Origin: Blasia pusilla
Taxonomy: Eukaryota > Marchantiophyta > Marchantiopsida > Blasiales
DNA: 64,000 nt
NCBI GenBank assembly: GCA_050084515.1
Contig: CM114272.1
Span: 24,118,001-24,182,000, forward strand
Direction: 5' to 3'
The first letter of the stretch is position 1. The number at the start of each line of letters is the position of its first letter. The position numbers were made by a program, and so were the translations under genes. Below the pieces are notes generated by a model. It worked only from the letters and a program-made list of their open reading frames with translations. It searched no databases and was not told the DNA's origin. Below are positions 1-10,226 of the stretch, in pieces.

Positions 1-3000
1 CCACGCTGCTCCCAACATCGACCATTCTCAGGACTTTGTTCGGAAGGATATCAAGGAATGGATGAAGTGGCTGCGCTCTGAATTAGGCTTTGATGGATGG
101 CGCCTTGATTTTGTCAGGTTTGTCTTGTCTGTGCACTACATTCCCAGCTATTGCAAGTAGTACCAGACGGTTGATGCACAAGATTATGATGTTCAAGGTG
201 CGGTTAATGATACTAGCTTTAGTCTGTTATATCAAGAAAATCTGAATAGCAGCTATGGTTGTCAAGTTGAGTCTACAGAGGATTAAGGATGTCGAGCAGC
301 CACTCTTGCAGTTAGTATTGTGCTAAAGCCGGTTTGGCATACATTGTGCAGTGTTGTCCTATACTGACTTTGTGATTAGGATTTTCCAAAACAATTGTTT
401 GAGCTCTAGAGATTCTTTGATTCACACATTGCCACCACCAACTTTCTGGATTCCTTTATTGTACTGTGGTTATTTACTTCCGTATTGTTTCTTGGCACTT
501 CATCTCCAGCTTTTCCAATTCGAGTTCCACCTGTGTTTTAGAGTTCCAGACTCTCAAATTAGTATCAAAATATTTGTTAGATTATAATGTTCTCTTCTGA
601 TAAAGCCAATTATGGTCAAAAGATCTGATTTGTTTTCTTAAGATACCCTGATATATTCTCCTGGTTGGTGTTGATGAATGTCTCACCTTGAACAGGGGTT
701 TTTGGGGTGGTTACGTTAAGGAGTATATTGAGGCAACAGACCCTGCATTCGCAATTGGGGAGTATTGGGACAGTTTAGCATATGAGGGTGGCCAAGTGAG
801 CTACAACCAAGGTATGAAACTGATTTGTAATCCCATCCACAAGTATTTTTTAAGCAATGAAGTTATCATGGTAAGAGTTTGAATATGGTGCGCTAGGCTT
901 GATGCTTTGAGTAGCTACCTTGAGAGTGCTGGTATAATGTTCATGTTGCTCTTCTGGTCTCCAGCGGAATCTGGCTTTTCGCATGGGCCTCCTAGAATTC
1001 AAAGCAAGTGTAAAGGTAGTGTTAGTTGTGTCTGTACAGACATTTTGATCCTTAAATTAATGCTTATAATTGGTTTTTTCCAGATTCACGACTTGAGATC
1101 TGTCATGAACTTCGCTTACAGGATTGTTATTTTACTCATACGGTGTAAAATCTCATTTGATGAACAACGTGTACTCATGTTACAGATGCACACCGACAGC
1201 GAATTATCAATTGGATAAATGCGGCTGGTGGGACATCCTCTGCCTTTGATGTCACTACTAAGGTAATTGGAAACCTTTTGATTGTCTAGACCCTTAGAAA
1301 TTAATGTGATTTAATATGAGCTCCTGCCTTGGGAAAAAGTAAATTTGAGGTGCTCTCATTTCATATTAGAATTTCAAACTAAACGTTTCTTTATTATTAA
1401 TGGTAGCTATGGACCATGTTGAAATTTGTTAATATCTAGTTTAGTCATGCCCTAAAAGTCAAATACTAACTTAGTTGGATACTAATTTAGTTAGCTAGAG
1501 ATAACTTAGTGTTCCTCTATCTTCTTAGGGTAACCTTGAATTAGGGCAATTCTCGAGTTAGGGATAGCCACCATCTGTTATTTAGGGTATGGATCTGTTC
1601 AAGAAGATCCAAGGGCCAGAAGTGCTCACCCTCATGTATATAATGTCTCTGTTTAGAGAGCAGAAGCCAATTCTACAGCATGCACAGTTTTGGTAAGGAC
1701 TCCTGAGGCTCTTGGTCCTGCTGCAGAGTGATCAGAGAGCAGGAAGAGGAGATTGAGACTAATTGTTGTGCTTGCTAGAGCCTCACTGGAAGGCAGGTTG
1801 TTTTGTCTAGTATGCTGATGGAGATTGTTTGTGCTCAATGGTGAGCCATGTCTGATCTCTGAGCTGGTGACATGTGAGGACCTGTAGTGTGAGTGCAAGG
1901 TGTGACTGTAGAATCCTTCTTAGTATCTCTTAGATAGTAAGAAGAGTCACATCATGGTAGGGCTCTGATTTGGCAATAGAGACAGGAACTGATTTGCTGA
2001 TTGTGTACAAGCTGAAATCATGGATGGTCTAGCTGATGCTAGCTCTGACTTTGTACAAGGAGATACTTCTGCTGGTGAATCATTTTCTCAGGTTATGGGC
2101 CCACCCCAAACCTTTCTCCTTAGTGATTTCAGCAGTGTAGAGAAGTTAGATGGTGGGAACTATAGAGAATGGTCCAGAACCATGATGGACATTCTAATGC
2201 TGAAAGGGTTGTGGGTGTACGTTGAGATGAAACCTCACAATCTAGAAGAGCTTGTGGTAAACTTTGCTTGGAGACAGCAAAATCAGTTGGCTGCTATCTT
2301 ATTAAAGCAGACCCTGAACTCCTCTATGAGGGAGTTGGTGGATGGTATAAGCAATGCTTGGGAGATCTGGTCCAAGCTGAAGAGTTTGAACAAGGAGTCA
2401 GCTTTGACTCTAGCTATGCAAAGATGGAAGACATTGAGCTCGACAAGGATGGCTGACACAGATAGAGTTGCAGCTCACATTGCCAAAATGGAGTCAACTT
2501 TTGCACAAGTGAAAGCAGTTGGACAGGAACTGATTCCTATATGGAAGGTAACCCTGTTGCTATCCTCCTTACCTCCTCGATTTGATACAATGGTTACAAT
2601 CTTTGAAACCTGGGAGGCAGATTTGCTTACATGGGAATCTGTGACCAACAATCTCCTGAGATATGATCAGAAGCGAGAGGTGATTGTGGAAGAAACAGTC
2701 ATGCTCAACAGGGATAGGAAGTGGAAAGAGACCAGAACTTGTTACATTTGTGCAGAGAAGGGACATCTTGCTCACAATTGTCCAAAGAAGTTGAAAAGGG
2801 GAGAGAAAATGAAAATGAGTGGATCTGCAGTCAAGAATCAAGAGAAGTTGATGGAGAAGCAAAGTACCTCCTACAGGGAGAAGGATAAGGCAAAGGTTGC
2901 TGGAGTGATGACTACTGAATACATATCTGATGAAAGTTGTTGTTCTTTCATGATGGCCTCGTGTGAGAAAGATCTCAAGAGGAGCAGTGGATGGTGGGTG

Positions 3001-6000
3001 GACTCCGGTGCAACATCACATGTCTGTTATCAAGAGGAGTTGTTCTCAGACATAAAACCAGCAAGTAATCATCACGTGAGAAGTGCTTCTGGATTGTTAA
3101 GTCCTGTGGGAGGGGTTGGCTCAGTTTCTATTTTCTTCAGTGCTGATGAAAGCAAATTGATGAAATGGCAGCTGCATGGAGTGTTATATGTTACAGATTA
3201 CATAAAAAATCTGTTGTCAGTTAAGAAATTATTGGAGGCAGGAATTGATGTGCACTTCTGGAACTCAAACCAGACTTGCACACTTGAAAGAAACGGGAAA
3301 GTCTTGTGCCGAGGAGTGGTACAAGGAAATTTGTTCAAACTGCTGGAATGTGATCCAGAGGAGCAGGTAAATCTCACTGAGAGTAGGAGCTTGCTGAATC
3401 TGTGGCATTGCAGATTGGGGCACCTATCGGAACACAGCATTCGAGCTCTGCAAGGAATGTCATGTGGTGTGGAGATTGAGAAGTCACAGAAGCTTGAGTT
3501 CTGTGAGGCTTGTGTGCAAGGGAAAGCTCACAAGTCACCCGCTCCCAGAAGGTCACTTAACAGGTCTGAAAGATTATTGGACTTGATTCACTCTGATGTG
3601 TGTGGACCAATGCCTGTAAAGTCACTAGGAGGGGCACGCTATTTTGTGTCATTTGTGGACGACAAGAGTAGAAAGAGCTTTGTGTACCTGATAAGCAGCA
3701 AGGCTCAAGTTCTAGAGAAATTTGTTATCTTTGTCCACATGACAGAGAGGCAAGTTGAACGAAGAGTGAAGAGACTTAGGTCTGATGGAGGAGGAGAATA
3801 TGCAAGTAAAGACTTTCAAGCATATCTCTCAGCCAAGGGGATATTAAAAGATGTTACGGCACATGACAGCCCCCACCAAAATGGAGTAGCTGAAAGGTTG
3901 AATAGAACCTTGCAAGAGAAAGCCTTGAGCATGTTGCAACATGCCAAGCTTGGTCAAGAATTCTGGGGAGCAGCTATCATGACAGCGAATTATCTGAGGA
4001 ACATCAGTCCCACAGCGGCCTTGAAGAATGTAACTCCAGAAGAGTGCTGGTCTGGTAAGAAACCTGACATTTCTAGATTGAAAGTGTTTGGTTGTGTTGG
4101 CTATGCCCTCACCCCTGATACACAAAGGAGGAAACTAGATGCAAAGGCTGACAAGTACATATTTGTTGGGTATGAAGAAGGGCTGAAAGGATACATGTTG
4201 TATAATCCTAGAACCTGCAAGGCAATTCGAAGCAATGATGTGACTTTTGATGAGAAGAGTTTTTGGAAAGACTCTGAGCACAAAGAGTCAATGGTCACCA
4301 GAGTGGTGCCAGTAATCACTTCTGTTGTCACTCCTGTAAACATCCCTGTAGTGTCAAACTCACATCAAGATGCTGATAAGGAGGAAGTGTCAAAGGATAC
4401 ACTTGCAGAATGTAGTGGAGGATTAGATACTTGCACCCAAGGTGTAAGAGAGGAAGATCATGTTGAAAATGATCAGCCTATGAAGGTGTACCAAAGGAGA
4501 AGTGCAGCCAAGCAAGTTATAGAGGCACATGAGTCCACAGAGGGAGTGATCAAGGAGATCTCAGAGCAAAGGAGATCTGGAAGAATTTCCAAACCTGTAG
4601 AAAGGTTGGGGATAAACGAAGCTCATTCTATTGAAGAAGGAGTTGTAGAGCCCAACTCTTTGAGTGAGGCTATGAGCAGGAATGATTCGAAACAGTGGGA
4701 GCAGGCTGTGGCAGAAGTAAAGGTATCATTAGAGAAAAATGAGACATGGGAGTTTGTAGATTTGCCACCTGGTAGAAAGACCATTGGTTGCAAATGGGTC
4801 TTCAGAATAAAAAGGGGACCAAAGATTGAGATCTTGAAGTACAAGGCACGTCTGGTTGCAAAAGGCTTCAATCAGGAGGCTGGTTTAGACTATCAGGAGA
4901 CCTTTGCTCCTGTTGCAAGGTATGGATCCATTAGAGTTCTCTTGGCATTAGCAGCTCAATAAAATTGGGAGGTGGAACAGATGGATGTGAAGACTGCATT
5001 CTTAAATGGAGAACTGAAAGAGGAGATCTACATGGAGGTACCAGATGGATATACTCATCCAGGCAAGGTGTGTCTCTTGAAGAAAGCCCTTTATGGCCTA
5101 AAGCAAGCACCTAGATGCTGGTATGAGAAGATGGATGCTTACCTGATCAGGAAAGGATTCCAGCGTAGCAATGCAGATCAAGGAGTGTACTCCTTAGACT
5201 CCACTATGTACATAGCATTGTATGTTGATGATCTTCTGATGCTAGGAGGGAGCTTAGACACTGTAAAGAGAGTGAAGAAAGACCTCTGTCGCAACTTTGA
5301 GATGGTTGATCTGGGTCCAGCAAAGTGGCTATTGGGGATTCAGATTGAGAGAAATCGAAGAGAGCTGGATTCGATTGAGTCAAGAAAAGTATATAGAGAG
5401 TATCTTGATCAGGTACAACATGCAAGATTGTAAGCCTGTATCAACACCCCTAGATCCTGGCTGCAAACTCAGCAAAGATATGGGAATTTCAACTGAAAAG
5501 GTTGACAATTTGCAAGCACTATATCAAACTGCTGTAGGGTCATTGATGTTTGCTATGGTCTGTACCAGAGCAGACTTAGCATACCCAGTTGGTGCCTTAG
5601 CCAGGTACACCAGCAAACCTACAATAGAACATTGGAAATGTCTGAAGAGAGTACTCAGATATTTGCGTGGCACAACAAGAACATACTTGGAATACAGGCA
5701 TCAAGAAAATGGACCAATCTTGGAAGGGTTTGCAGATGCAAGTTGGGGAGATGATACTGATGAAAGAAGATCAACAAGTGGATATGTCTTCTTGTTAAGT
5801 GGAGGGGTGATCAGCTGGTGCAGTAAGAAACAAAGAACTGTTGCACTCTCTACAACTGAGGCAGAGTACATGGCGCTTTCTCTTGCTGCTCAGGAGGTGA
5901 TCTGGTTAAGGAGCTTATTGAATGATCTTGGATATGAACAGATGACTCCTACATCCCTACAGGTTGACAACAAAGGAAGTATTGCATTAAGCAAAAATCC

Positions 6001-9000
6001 TGTTCATCATCCTAGAACAAAACACATTGACATCAAACATCACTTTGTGAGAGAAATGATAGGAAGAGAAATCTCCTTGGTTTACTGTCCAACAGAGAAT
6101 ATGGCAGCTGATGTCCTGACCAAACCTCTGTCACAGGACAAACATAGAAAGTGTATATCTATGATGGGCATTACTCTAAACTCTCATTAAGAGGGAGTGT
6201 TGAAATTTGTTAATATCTAGTTTAGTCATGCCCTAAAAGTCAAATACTAACTTAGTTGGATACTAATTTAGTTAGCTAGAGATAACTTAGTGTTCCTCTA
6301 TCTTCTTAGGGTAACCTTGAATTAGGGCAATTCTCGAGTTAGGGATAGCCACCATCTGTTATTTAGGGTATGGATCTGTTCAAGAAGATCCAAGGGCCAG
6401 AAGTGCTCACCCTCATGTATATAATGTCTCTGTTTAGAGAGCAGAAGCCAATTCTACAGCATGCACAGTTTTGGTAAGGACTCCTGAGGCTCTTGGTCCT
6501 GCTGCAGAGTGATCAGAGAGCAGGAAGAGGAGATTGAGACTAATTGTTGTGCTTGCTAGAGCCTCACTGGAAGGCAGGTTGTTTTGTCTAGTATGCTGAT
6601 GGAGATTGTTTGTGCTCAATGGTGAGCCATGTCTGATCTCTGAGCTGGTGACATGTGAGGACCTGTAGTGTGAGTGCAAGGTGTGACTGTAGAATCCTTC
6701 TTAGTATCTCTTAGATAGTAAGAAGAGTCACATCATGGTAGGGCTCTGATTTGGCAATAGAGACAGGAACTGATTTGCTGATTGTGTACAAGCTGAAATC
6801 ATGGATGGTCTAGCTGATGCTAGCTCTGACTTTGTACAAGGAGATGCTTCTGCTGGTCAATCATTTTCTCACACTCGTGCTAAAAAACCCCAGTTGGAAT
6901 TCTTTGAAGTAGATTTATGACCTTACTATTTGGAGGTAAACAATTTATTTTGCAGTGTTTGTCCCTTCCTTTGAATATTGGTCTAGAATTCCTCGTATCC
7001 TGTTAGAATGTATGTTGACTTGTATGTGGAAGTGGAGGATAGTTTAACCAGTTGTTTGTGATGATTTTTATTTTTGAAAGTAGTGTCTGAAGGTTTGATG
7101 TTACCTTAGACCTTTTGTGGCTTTCAATTCTTTTAGTAATAATAGGTTAATGCGAACTTTGAGGTCATGTCTTGTTCTCAGAAGTTGATCAAAATATAAT
7201 GAGGCAAAGGGTATTATATTTTAGGATATCTGCGCATGTTTGTATGGCATTCAATTTAGCGTCAATGGATTTGGAGCTTTGTTTCATGGAAAGGAATCTT
7301 GCCAGAAGCATGAAGTGGTGCTTTTGGAGATTAGAGAGCTTTTGTAAAATTCCGCAGGCTTTGCACTGTTCACTTCTGTTTAGAAAGCAAGTTTTTTTTT
7401 CATGCATATCTTGTACTGCAATATGATTAAATGAGGCTGAGAAAAGAAATTTTTTATTTTGGCAGGGAATTTTGCACTCAGCTCTTCACAATGAGTACTG
7501 GAGATTGATTGACCCACAAGGAAAACCGCCAGGAGTAATGGGATGGTGGCCATCACGAGCAGTAACATTTCTTGAAAATCATGATACTGGTTCTACACAG
7601 GTCCTTTTTCTGCACTTTGTGCTGCTTGTTGCAGTAAATTCTTTATCCACCTTCAGCAGGGTGGAGTATAGCTGGTTTCTGTTCCATATTGGTGCTTGAG
7701 TACTGAGCTTTTTGATGCCAGAGCTTATGACCTTGAATTCTGTAGAGTTTGCATCATATCCTTGGATTGCACTTCAAAGAAAACTTATATTGCTATTCGT
7801 AATTAACTTCTCTTGGTCTCCATGTGATCCATGGCTTGAACCATCAAATAGACAAGTTTGTCACTGAAGATTTCATGTAGCAGATGGAGCTGATGATACT
7901 TCCTGCTCACTGCCTCATTCTAACACGGTTGATTTGGAGTTTTGATGTGAATCTTGTGATGATGTTCAGGGTCACTGGCCTTTTCCACGTGACAAGTTGA
8001 TGCAGGGTTATGCTTATATCTTGACTCATCCTGGCACGGTAACCTCCCCACCTGGACCCCTTGGAACTATTAATTCCATCCAATGTTCATTAAGCTCACT
8101 ATCGTGAGAGGTGCTTTTCTTACAACCTTTAAATGTTCTCAATACATAGCTGGCTGACTTCCTCTGAAAGGATTTTTACGGAGTACACTTTAATGACTCA
8201 CATGTTTTAAATATCTATACTCAACTGATATACTTGAGATGCCTGCAAATGTAAGTGAGGAGCAAGTCCGACTTTGATCCTTGTAGTTCTCATTGTAGTT
8301 ATATTGAGTTTCTTATCAAACTGGAAGTTTGATAAGAAGTGATTCTGTTCATGTCTCCATAATGCTTTTACTTCTTAAGTATTCCACTTCTATCAATAGG
8401 AAGAGATGATCGTAAATCTAACTTTGCCTTTGCTTTGTCTTGTGGACCCAAACAAAATATTATGGGTCTCTCAAAGTTTCCTGCTTTATTTTCACTCTTT
8501 CCTAATATATTTAATCTGGATGAGAAACTGTTTGGCATGTTCTATGTCAAAGCGTGGTTCTAGATGTTTTGAAGTGGATCACTAAAAAGACCTGATTTTT
8601 CAGCACCAAAGCAGAAAACTTGTCTTTGGAATGGTATTGTGGAAGTGCATCTGAAACATTTATCCTTGGATTCTCTTTCTTCCACTTTCCTTTAATGGAC
8701 TGCTGTAAATTTAGATCATTGAGTCTAGAGTCCACAATTAAACATCTAGCAAGAACCATGACTTACCAGGCAGAAGTTTAAACCTTAGAACTGGATCATA
8801 TCTTCCGAGTCGTAATTGCTTAGGACCAACTGTGTGTAGGAGCAAAGTGGTGAATAGAAGCATGAATCGAAAATAAGTCATGAACTTCACTGATCTAACC
8901 TCTATTCCGAGACTCCTTCCACACTGAGCAAACAATGCACTCACATCCCCACTCAGCATACACAGTTCACACAGGAAACTATATACGGGTCAACTTACTG

Positions 9001-10226
9001 TTAGATAAATACATTTTAGATAAAGGTGTTCGACTTAAAATGTGTTAAAGGAACTACCTAAATGCTGCTACTCTTAGCAGTCCGACATCTAACCTAAGAC
9101 ACTTGATCACTTGACTAAAAGGGCCACTTGGCCACTTGGTCAGTTGGCCACTTGGACATTTGGCTACTTGGCCACTTGACCACTTGGCTAAAAGGGCCAC
9201 TTGGTCAGTTGGGTACTTGGCCACTTGACCACTTGGCCACTCAGCCACAGACTATCTTATCTCTAGCCACTATTCAGATTAGTATATAGTCTGGGGCTTG
9301 AATAAACATCATACTTGAAGTTCTCCATAAAGTTTAGACGCAGCTTTACCATTGTATCATTGCCATTGTGTATACATCTCTCATATATTTCTAACACTTA
9401 ATGCCCACTCTAGTAGGATCATCCTAACATTGACAGGACCTGAGAGGCAGAGAGAGTGAACCTTGGTAATGCTATCACATTCTTAGACGTTCAATACGGT
9501 TGTGATGCAAGAGCACCTAAGCACAACTCTGCTGATTAGTGTCATTATGGGATGAAAGTGTCTCATCAACCTACAGGGGGGAAATACATCCATCCTTAAT
9601 ACATTAATTATCTGAACTGGCACTAAACACAACTTCAGGGCTAAGTAAAGGACCTTAGAAGTCTACGATAAGGTGTGCATAAATTATCTGGACTGGGTTG
9701 GACTGGGTTAAATACTTCTATCAGTTACAATTTGAGTAGGATTTGTGTTTTTCTTTAGTGTGTGTTTCTGTTATGAACATCAGGAGTGACTGAACCTGGA
9801 TGCATATTCCTCCTCTGGGACCTTGCAAATTTTTTTTAAACTGCCTCAGATGAATTGCACAGCATTATTGATGTTGTGAACGATGTGGTTTATCTGAAAG
9901 CTATTTCGACAGGAAGTGATCTGACTGGATGCTGTGTCCTGGATCTTTCGCAGCCTGTAATTTTCTATGATCACTTTTATGACTTTGGTCTTCATGATCA
10001 AATTGCGGAGCTCATAGCGGCTCGGAAGCGGACAGGAGTCCATTGCCGCAGCCTTGTGAAAATCTTTCATGCAAATTTTGAAGGGTATGTTGCACAAATA
10101 GGGGATAATTTGATCATGAAGTTGGGTAGGTTGGACTGGAATCCTTCCAAGGAAAATAATCTAGCGGGGACCTGGGAGCGATTTTTGGATCGAGGCACGG
10201 AATTTCAGCTGTGGGAACGTAAATGA
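1..10226 (+). CDS. AMY3: Alpha-amylase, plant AMY3 type (partial gene, six 3' exons)
   Basis: This is a glycoside hydrolase family 13 alpha-amylase, an enzyme that cuts internal alpha-1,4 links of starch; the AMY3 subfamily is plastidial in known plants. The window starts inside the gene, so the N-terminus is missing. Six exons join in frame at 2-117, 696-811, 1186-1262, 7466-7600, 7970-8038 and 9954-10226, each intron having GT and AG ends. The catalytic nucleophile Asp is in GWRLDFVRG (codon 107-109), the acid/base Glu in IGEYWDSL (codon 760-762) and the third catalytic Asp in ENHDTGSTQ (codon 7583-7585). The C-terminal part after [12 protein letters not shown] matches the family C-domain and ends in a normal TGA. 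I see no lesion in the exons. AMY3 rather than the secreted AMY1 type is suggested by AHRQRI, GILHSAL and the HCRS motif after the barrel. The oddity is a full copia element in the intron between exons 3 and 4. Confidence 0.88.
2..117 (+). CDS. AMY3: Alpha-amylase exon A (GH13 region II)
   Basis: Encodes [10 protein letters not shown] through [11 protein letters not shown]. The donor is CAG|GTTTGT after base 117, which splits the Arg codon AGG (phase 2). The nucleophile Asp lies here. The exon probably begins before the window. The following intron, 118-695, shows no other feature. Confidence 0.88.
696..811 (+). CDS. AMY3: Alpha-amylase exon B (acid/base Glu)
   Basis: Follows AACAG at 691-695 and completes the split Arg codon. 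It encodes [28 protein letters not shown] and VSYNQ, then ends at CAAG|GTATGA, leaving one base of the Asp codon. The intron 812-1185 holds nothing else I can recognise. Confidence 0.88.
1186..1262 (+). CDS. AMY3: Alpha-amylase exon C
   Basis: Follows TTACAG and encodes (D)[15 protein letters not shown] through AFDVTTK, ending at AAG|GTAATT. The next intron, 1263-7465, contains the copia insertion; without it the intron would be about 0.75 kb. Confidence 0.87.
1417..2090 (+). repeat. 5' LTR of copia element
   Basis: Direct repeat of 6198-6871 at a constant offset of 4781. Mismatches seen: 2065 A versus 6846 G, and 2077 G versus 6858 C. A TATA-like TATATAAT lies at 1637-1644. The first in-frame gag ATG (2020) is inside this LTR, 71 bases before its end. 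Confidence 0.93.
2020..4962 (+). pseudogene. Copia Gag-Pol, N-terminal 980 residues (nonsense-terminated)
   Basis: The polyprotein part packages and integrates the element. Gag occupies about residues 30-260 and ends in a zinc knuckle [14 protein letters not shown] (C at residue 241; CX2CX4HX4C). The aspartic protease has DSGA at 328. A pre-integrase segment contains [13 protein letters not shown]. The integrase triad is D526, D589 and E625, with exactly 35 residues between the last two, followed by [14 protein letters not shown]. Reverse transcriptase begins near residue 910 ([22 protein letters not shown]) and is cut by TAA at 4960-4962, where relatives read through into NWEV...[12 protein letters not shown] in the same frame. 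The start could be ATG 2020, inside the LTR, or ATG 2095, inside the primer site; the frame is open through both. Confidence 0.92.
2091..2105 (+). other. Primer-binding site, half-tRNA type (initiator tRNA-Met anticodon arm)
   Basis: The 15 bases GGTTATGGGCCCACC begin immediately after the LTR. From the known plant initiator tRNA-Met sequence, they are the reverse complement of the anticodon stem-loop region (GGTGGGCCCATAACC), not of the 3' acceptor end. Drosophila copia uses this kind of internal-tRNA priming. The site also codes for Val-Met-Gly-Pro in the gag frame, so an in-frame ATG (2095) sits within it. Confidence 0.85.
4963..6190 (+). pseudogene. Copia reverse transcriptase and RNase H, C-terminal part (frameshifted)
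   Basis: Continues the polyprotein after the TAA at 4960-4962. [31 protein letters not shown] and the catalytic YVDD (5221-5232) are in the first frame. Near 5360-5378 the coding similarity moves by one base into the next frame, where [12 protein letters not shown], then RNase H motifs [16 protein letters not shown] and [10 protein letters not shown], run to the stop at 6188-6190. The YVDD and RNase H residues look intact, so only two small lesions separate this copy from coding capacity. Confidence 0.92.
6198..6871 (+). repeat. 3' LTR of copia element
   Basis: Near-identical to 1417-2090. It is preceded by the purine tract AAGAGGGAG (6189-6197), the expected plus-strand primer. It ends ...TTTTCTCA, after which intron sequence CACTCGTGC resumes. 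Confidence 0.93.
7466..7600 (+). CDS. AMY3: Alpha-amylase exon D (third catalytic Asp)
   Basis: Starts after TTTTGGCAG. It encodes [30 protein letters not shown] and [10 protein letters not shown], and ends at ACACAG|GTCCTT. Exons C and D join in phase 0, so exact removal of the copia-bearing intron restores the frame. Confidence 0.88.
7970..8038 (+). CDS. AMY3: Alpha-amylase exon E
   Basis: Starts after GATGTTCAG and encodes [16 protein letters not shown] then ILTHPGT, ending at GGCACG|GTAACC. The next intron (8039-9953) is 1.9 kb and contains a CCACTTGG minisatellite. Confidence 0.87.
9118..9246 (+). repeat. CCACTTGG minisatellite in the last amylase intron
   Basis: About 130 bp of imperfect short tandem units built on GGCCACTTGG, GGTCAGTTGG and GGCTACTTGG, 8-20 bases apart. 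Translation of the other strand gives a fake WPSGQVAK repeat protein, which I do not believe. It lies between exon E and the terminal exon. Confidence 0.8.
9954..10226 (+). CDS. AMY3: Alpha-amylase terminal exon
   Basis: Starts after TTTCGCAG and encodes [17 protein letters not shown] through the C-terminal beta domain, ending in FQLWERK and TGA. The reading frame also runs open upstream into the intron (from 9855), but that part does not resemble the family, and the join HPGT/PVIFYDH fits it exactly. The 3' UTR would follow 10226; I saw no decisive polyadenylation signal. Confidence 0.85.
   Translation, partial: PVIFYDHFYDFGLHDQIAELIAARKRTGVHCRSLVKIFHANFEGYVAQIGDNLIMKLGRLDWNPSKENNLAGTWERFLDRGTEFQLWERK

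Larger units (their letters stand above)
1417..6871 (+). mobile_element. Ty1/copia LTR retrotransposon in the amylase intron
   Basis: A 5455-bp element: LTR (1417-2090), primer-binding site (2091-2105), gag, protease, integrase, reverse transcriptase and RNase H in copia order, polypurine tract (about 6189-6197), LTR (6198-6871). It lies in the same orientation as the host gene. The LTRs begin TGTTGAAATT, end in CA and differ at only two bases in 674 by my reading, so the insertion is recent. The reading frame has one nonsense codon and one frameshift, so this copy cannot make its own complete polyprotein. The 5 bases before the left LTR (GACCA, 1412-1416) and after the right LTR (CACTC, 6872-6876) do not match, so the usual target duplication is missing. 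Confidence 0.95.

Noticed and set aside
1653-1898. 81-codon open frame on the - strand, repeated identically at 6434-6679.
   Set aside because: It lies inside the LTRs and is duplicated because they are. No domain or support.
1955-1969. TGGTAGGGCTCTGAT looked like a variant of the usual copia primer site TGGTATCAGAGC.
   Set aside because: The same bases occur in the 3' repeat copy (6736-6750), so they are inside the LTR. The 15-base half-tRNA match directly after the LTR end is a much better site.
9054-9248. Repetitive WPSGQVAK-like protein on the - strand.
   Set aside because: It is the translation of the CCACTTGG minisatellite.
9855-9953. Open frame upstream of the last amylase exon.
   Set aside because: The sequence does not resemble alpha-amylase; the acceptor TTTCGCAG at 9953 gives an exact family join, so this is intron.
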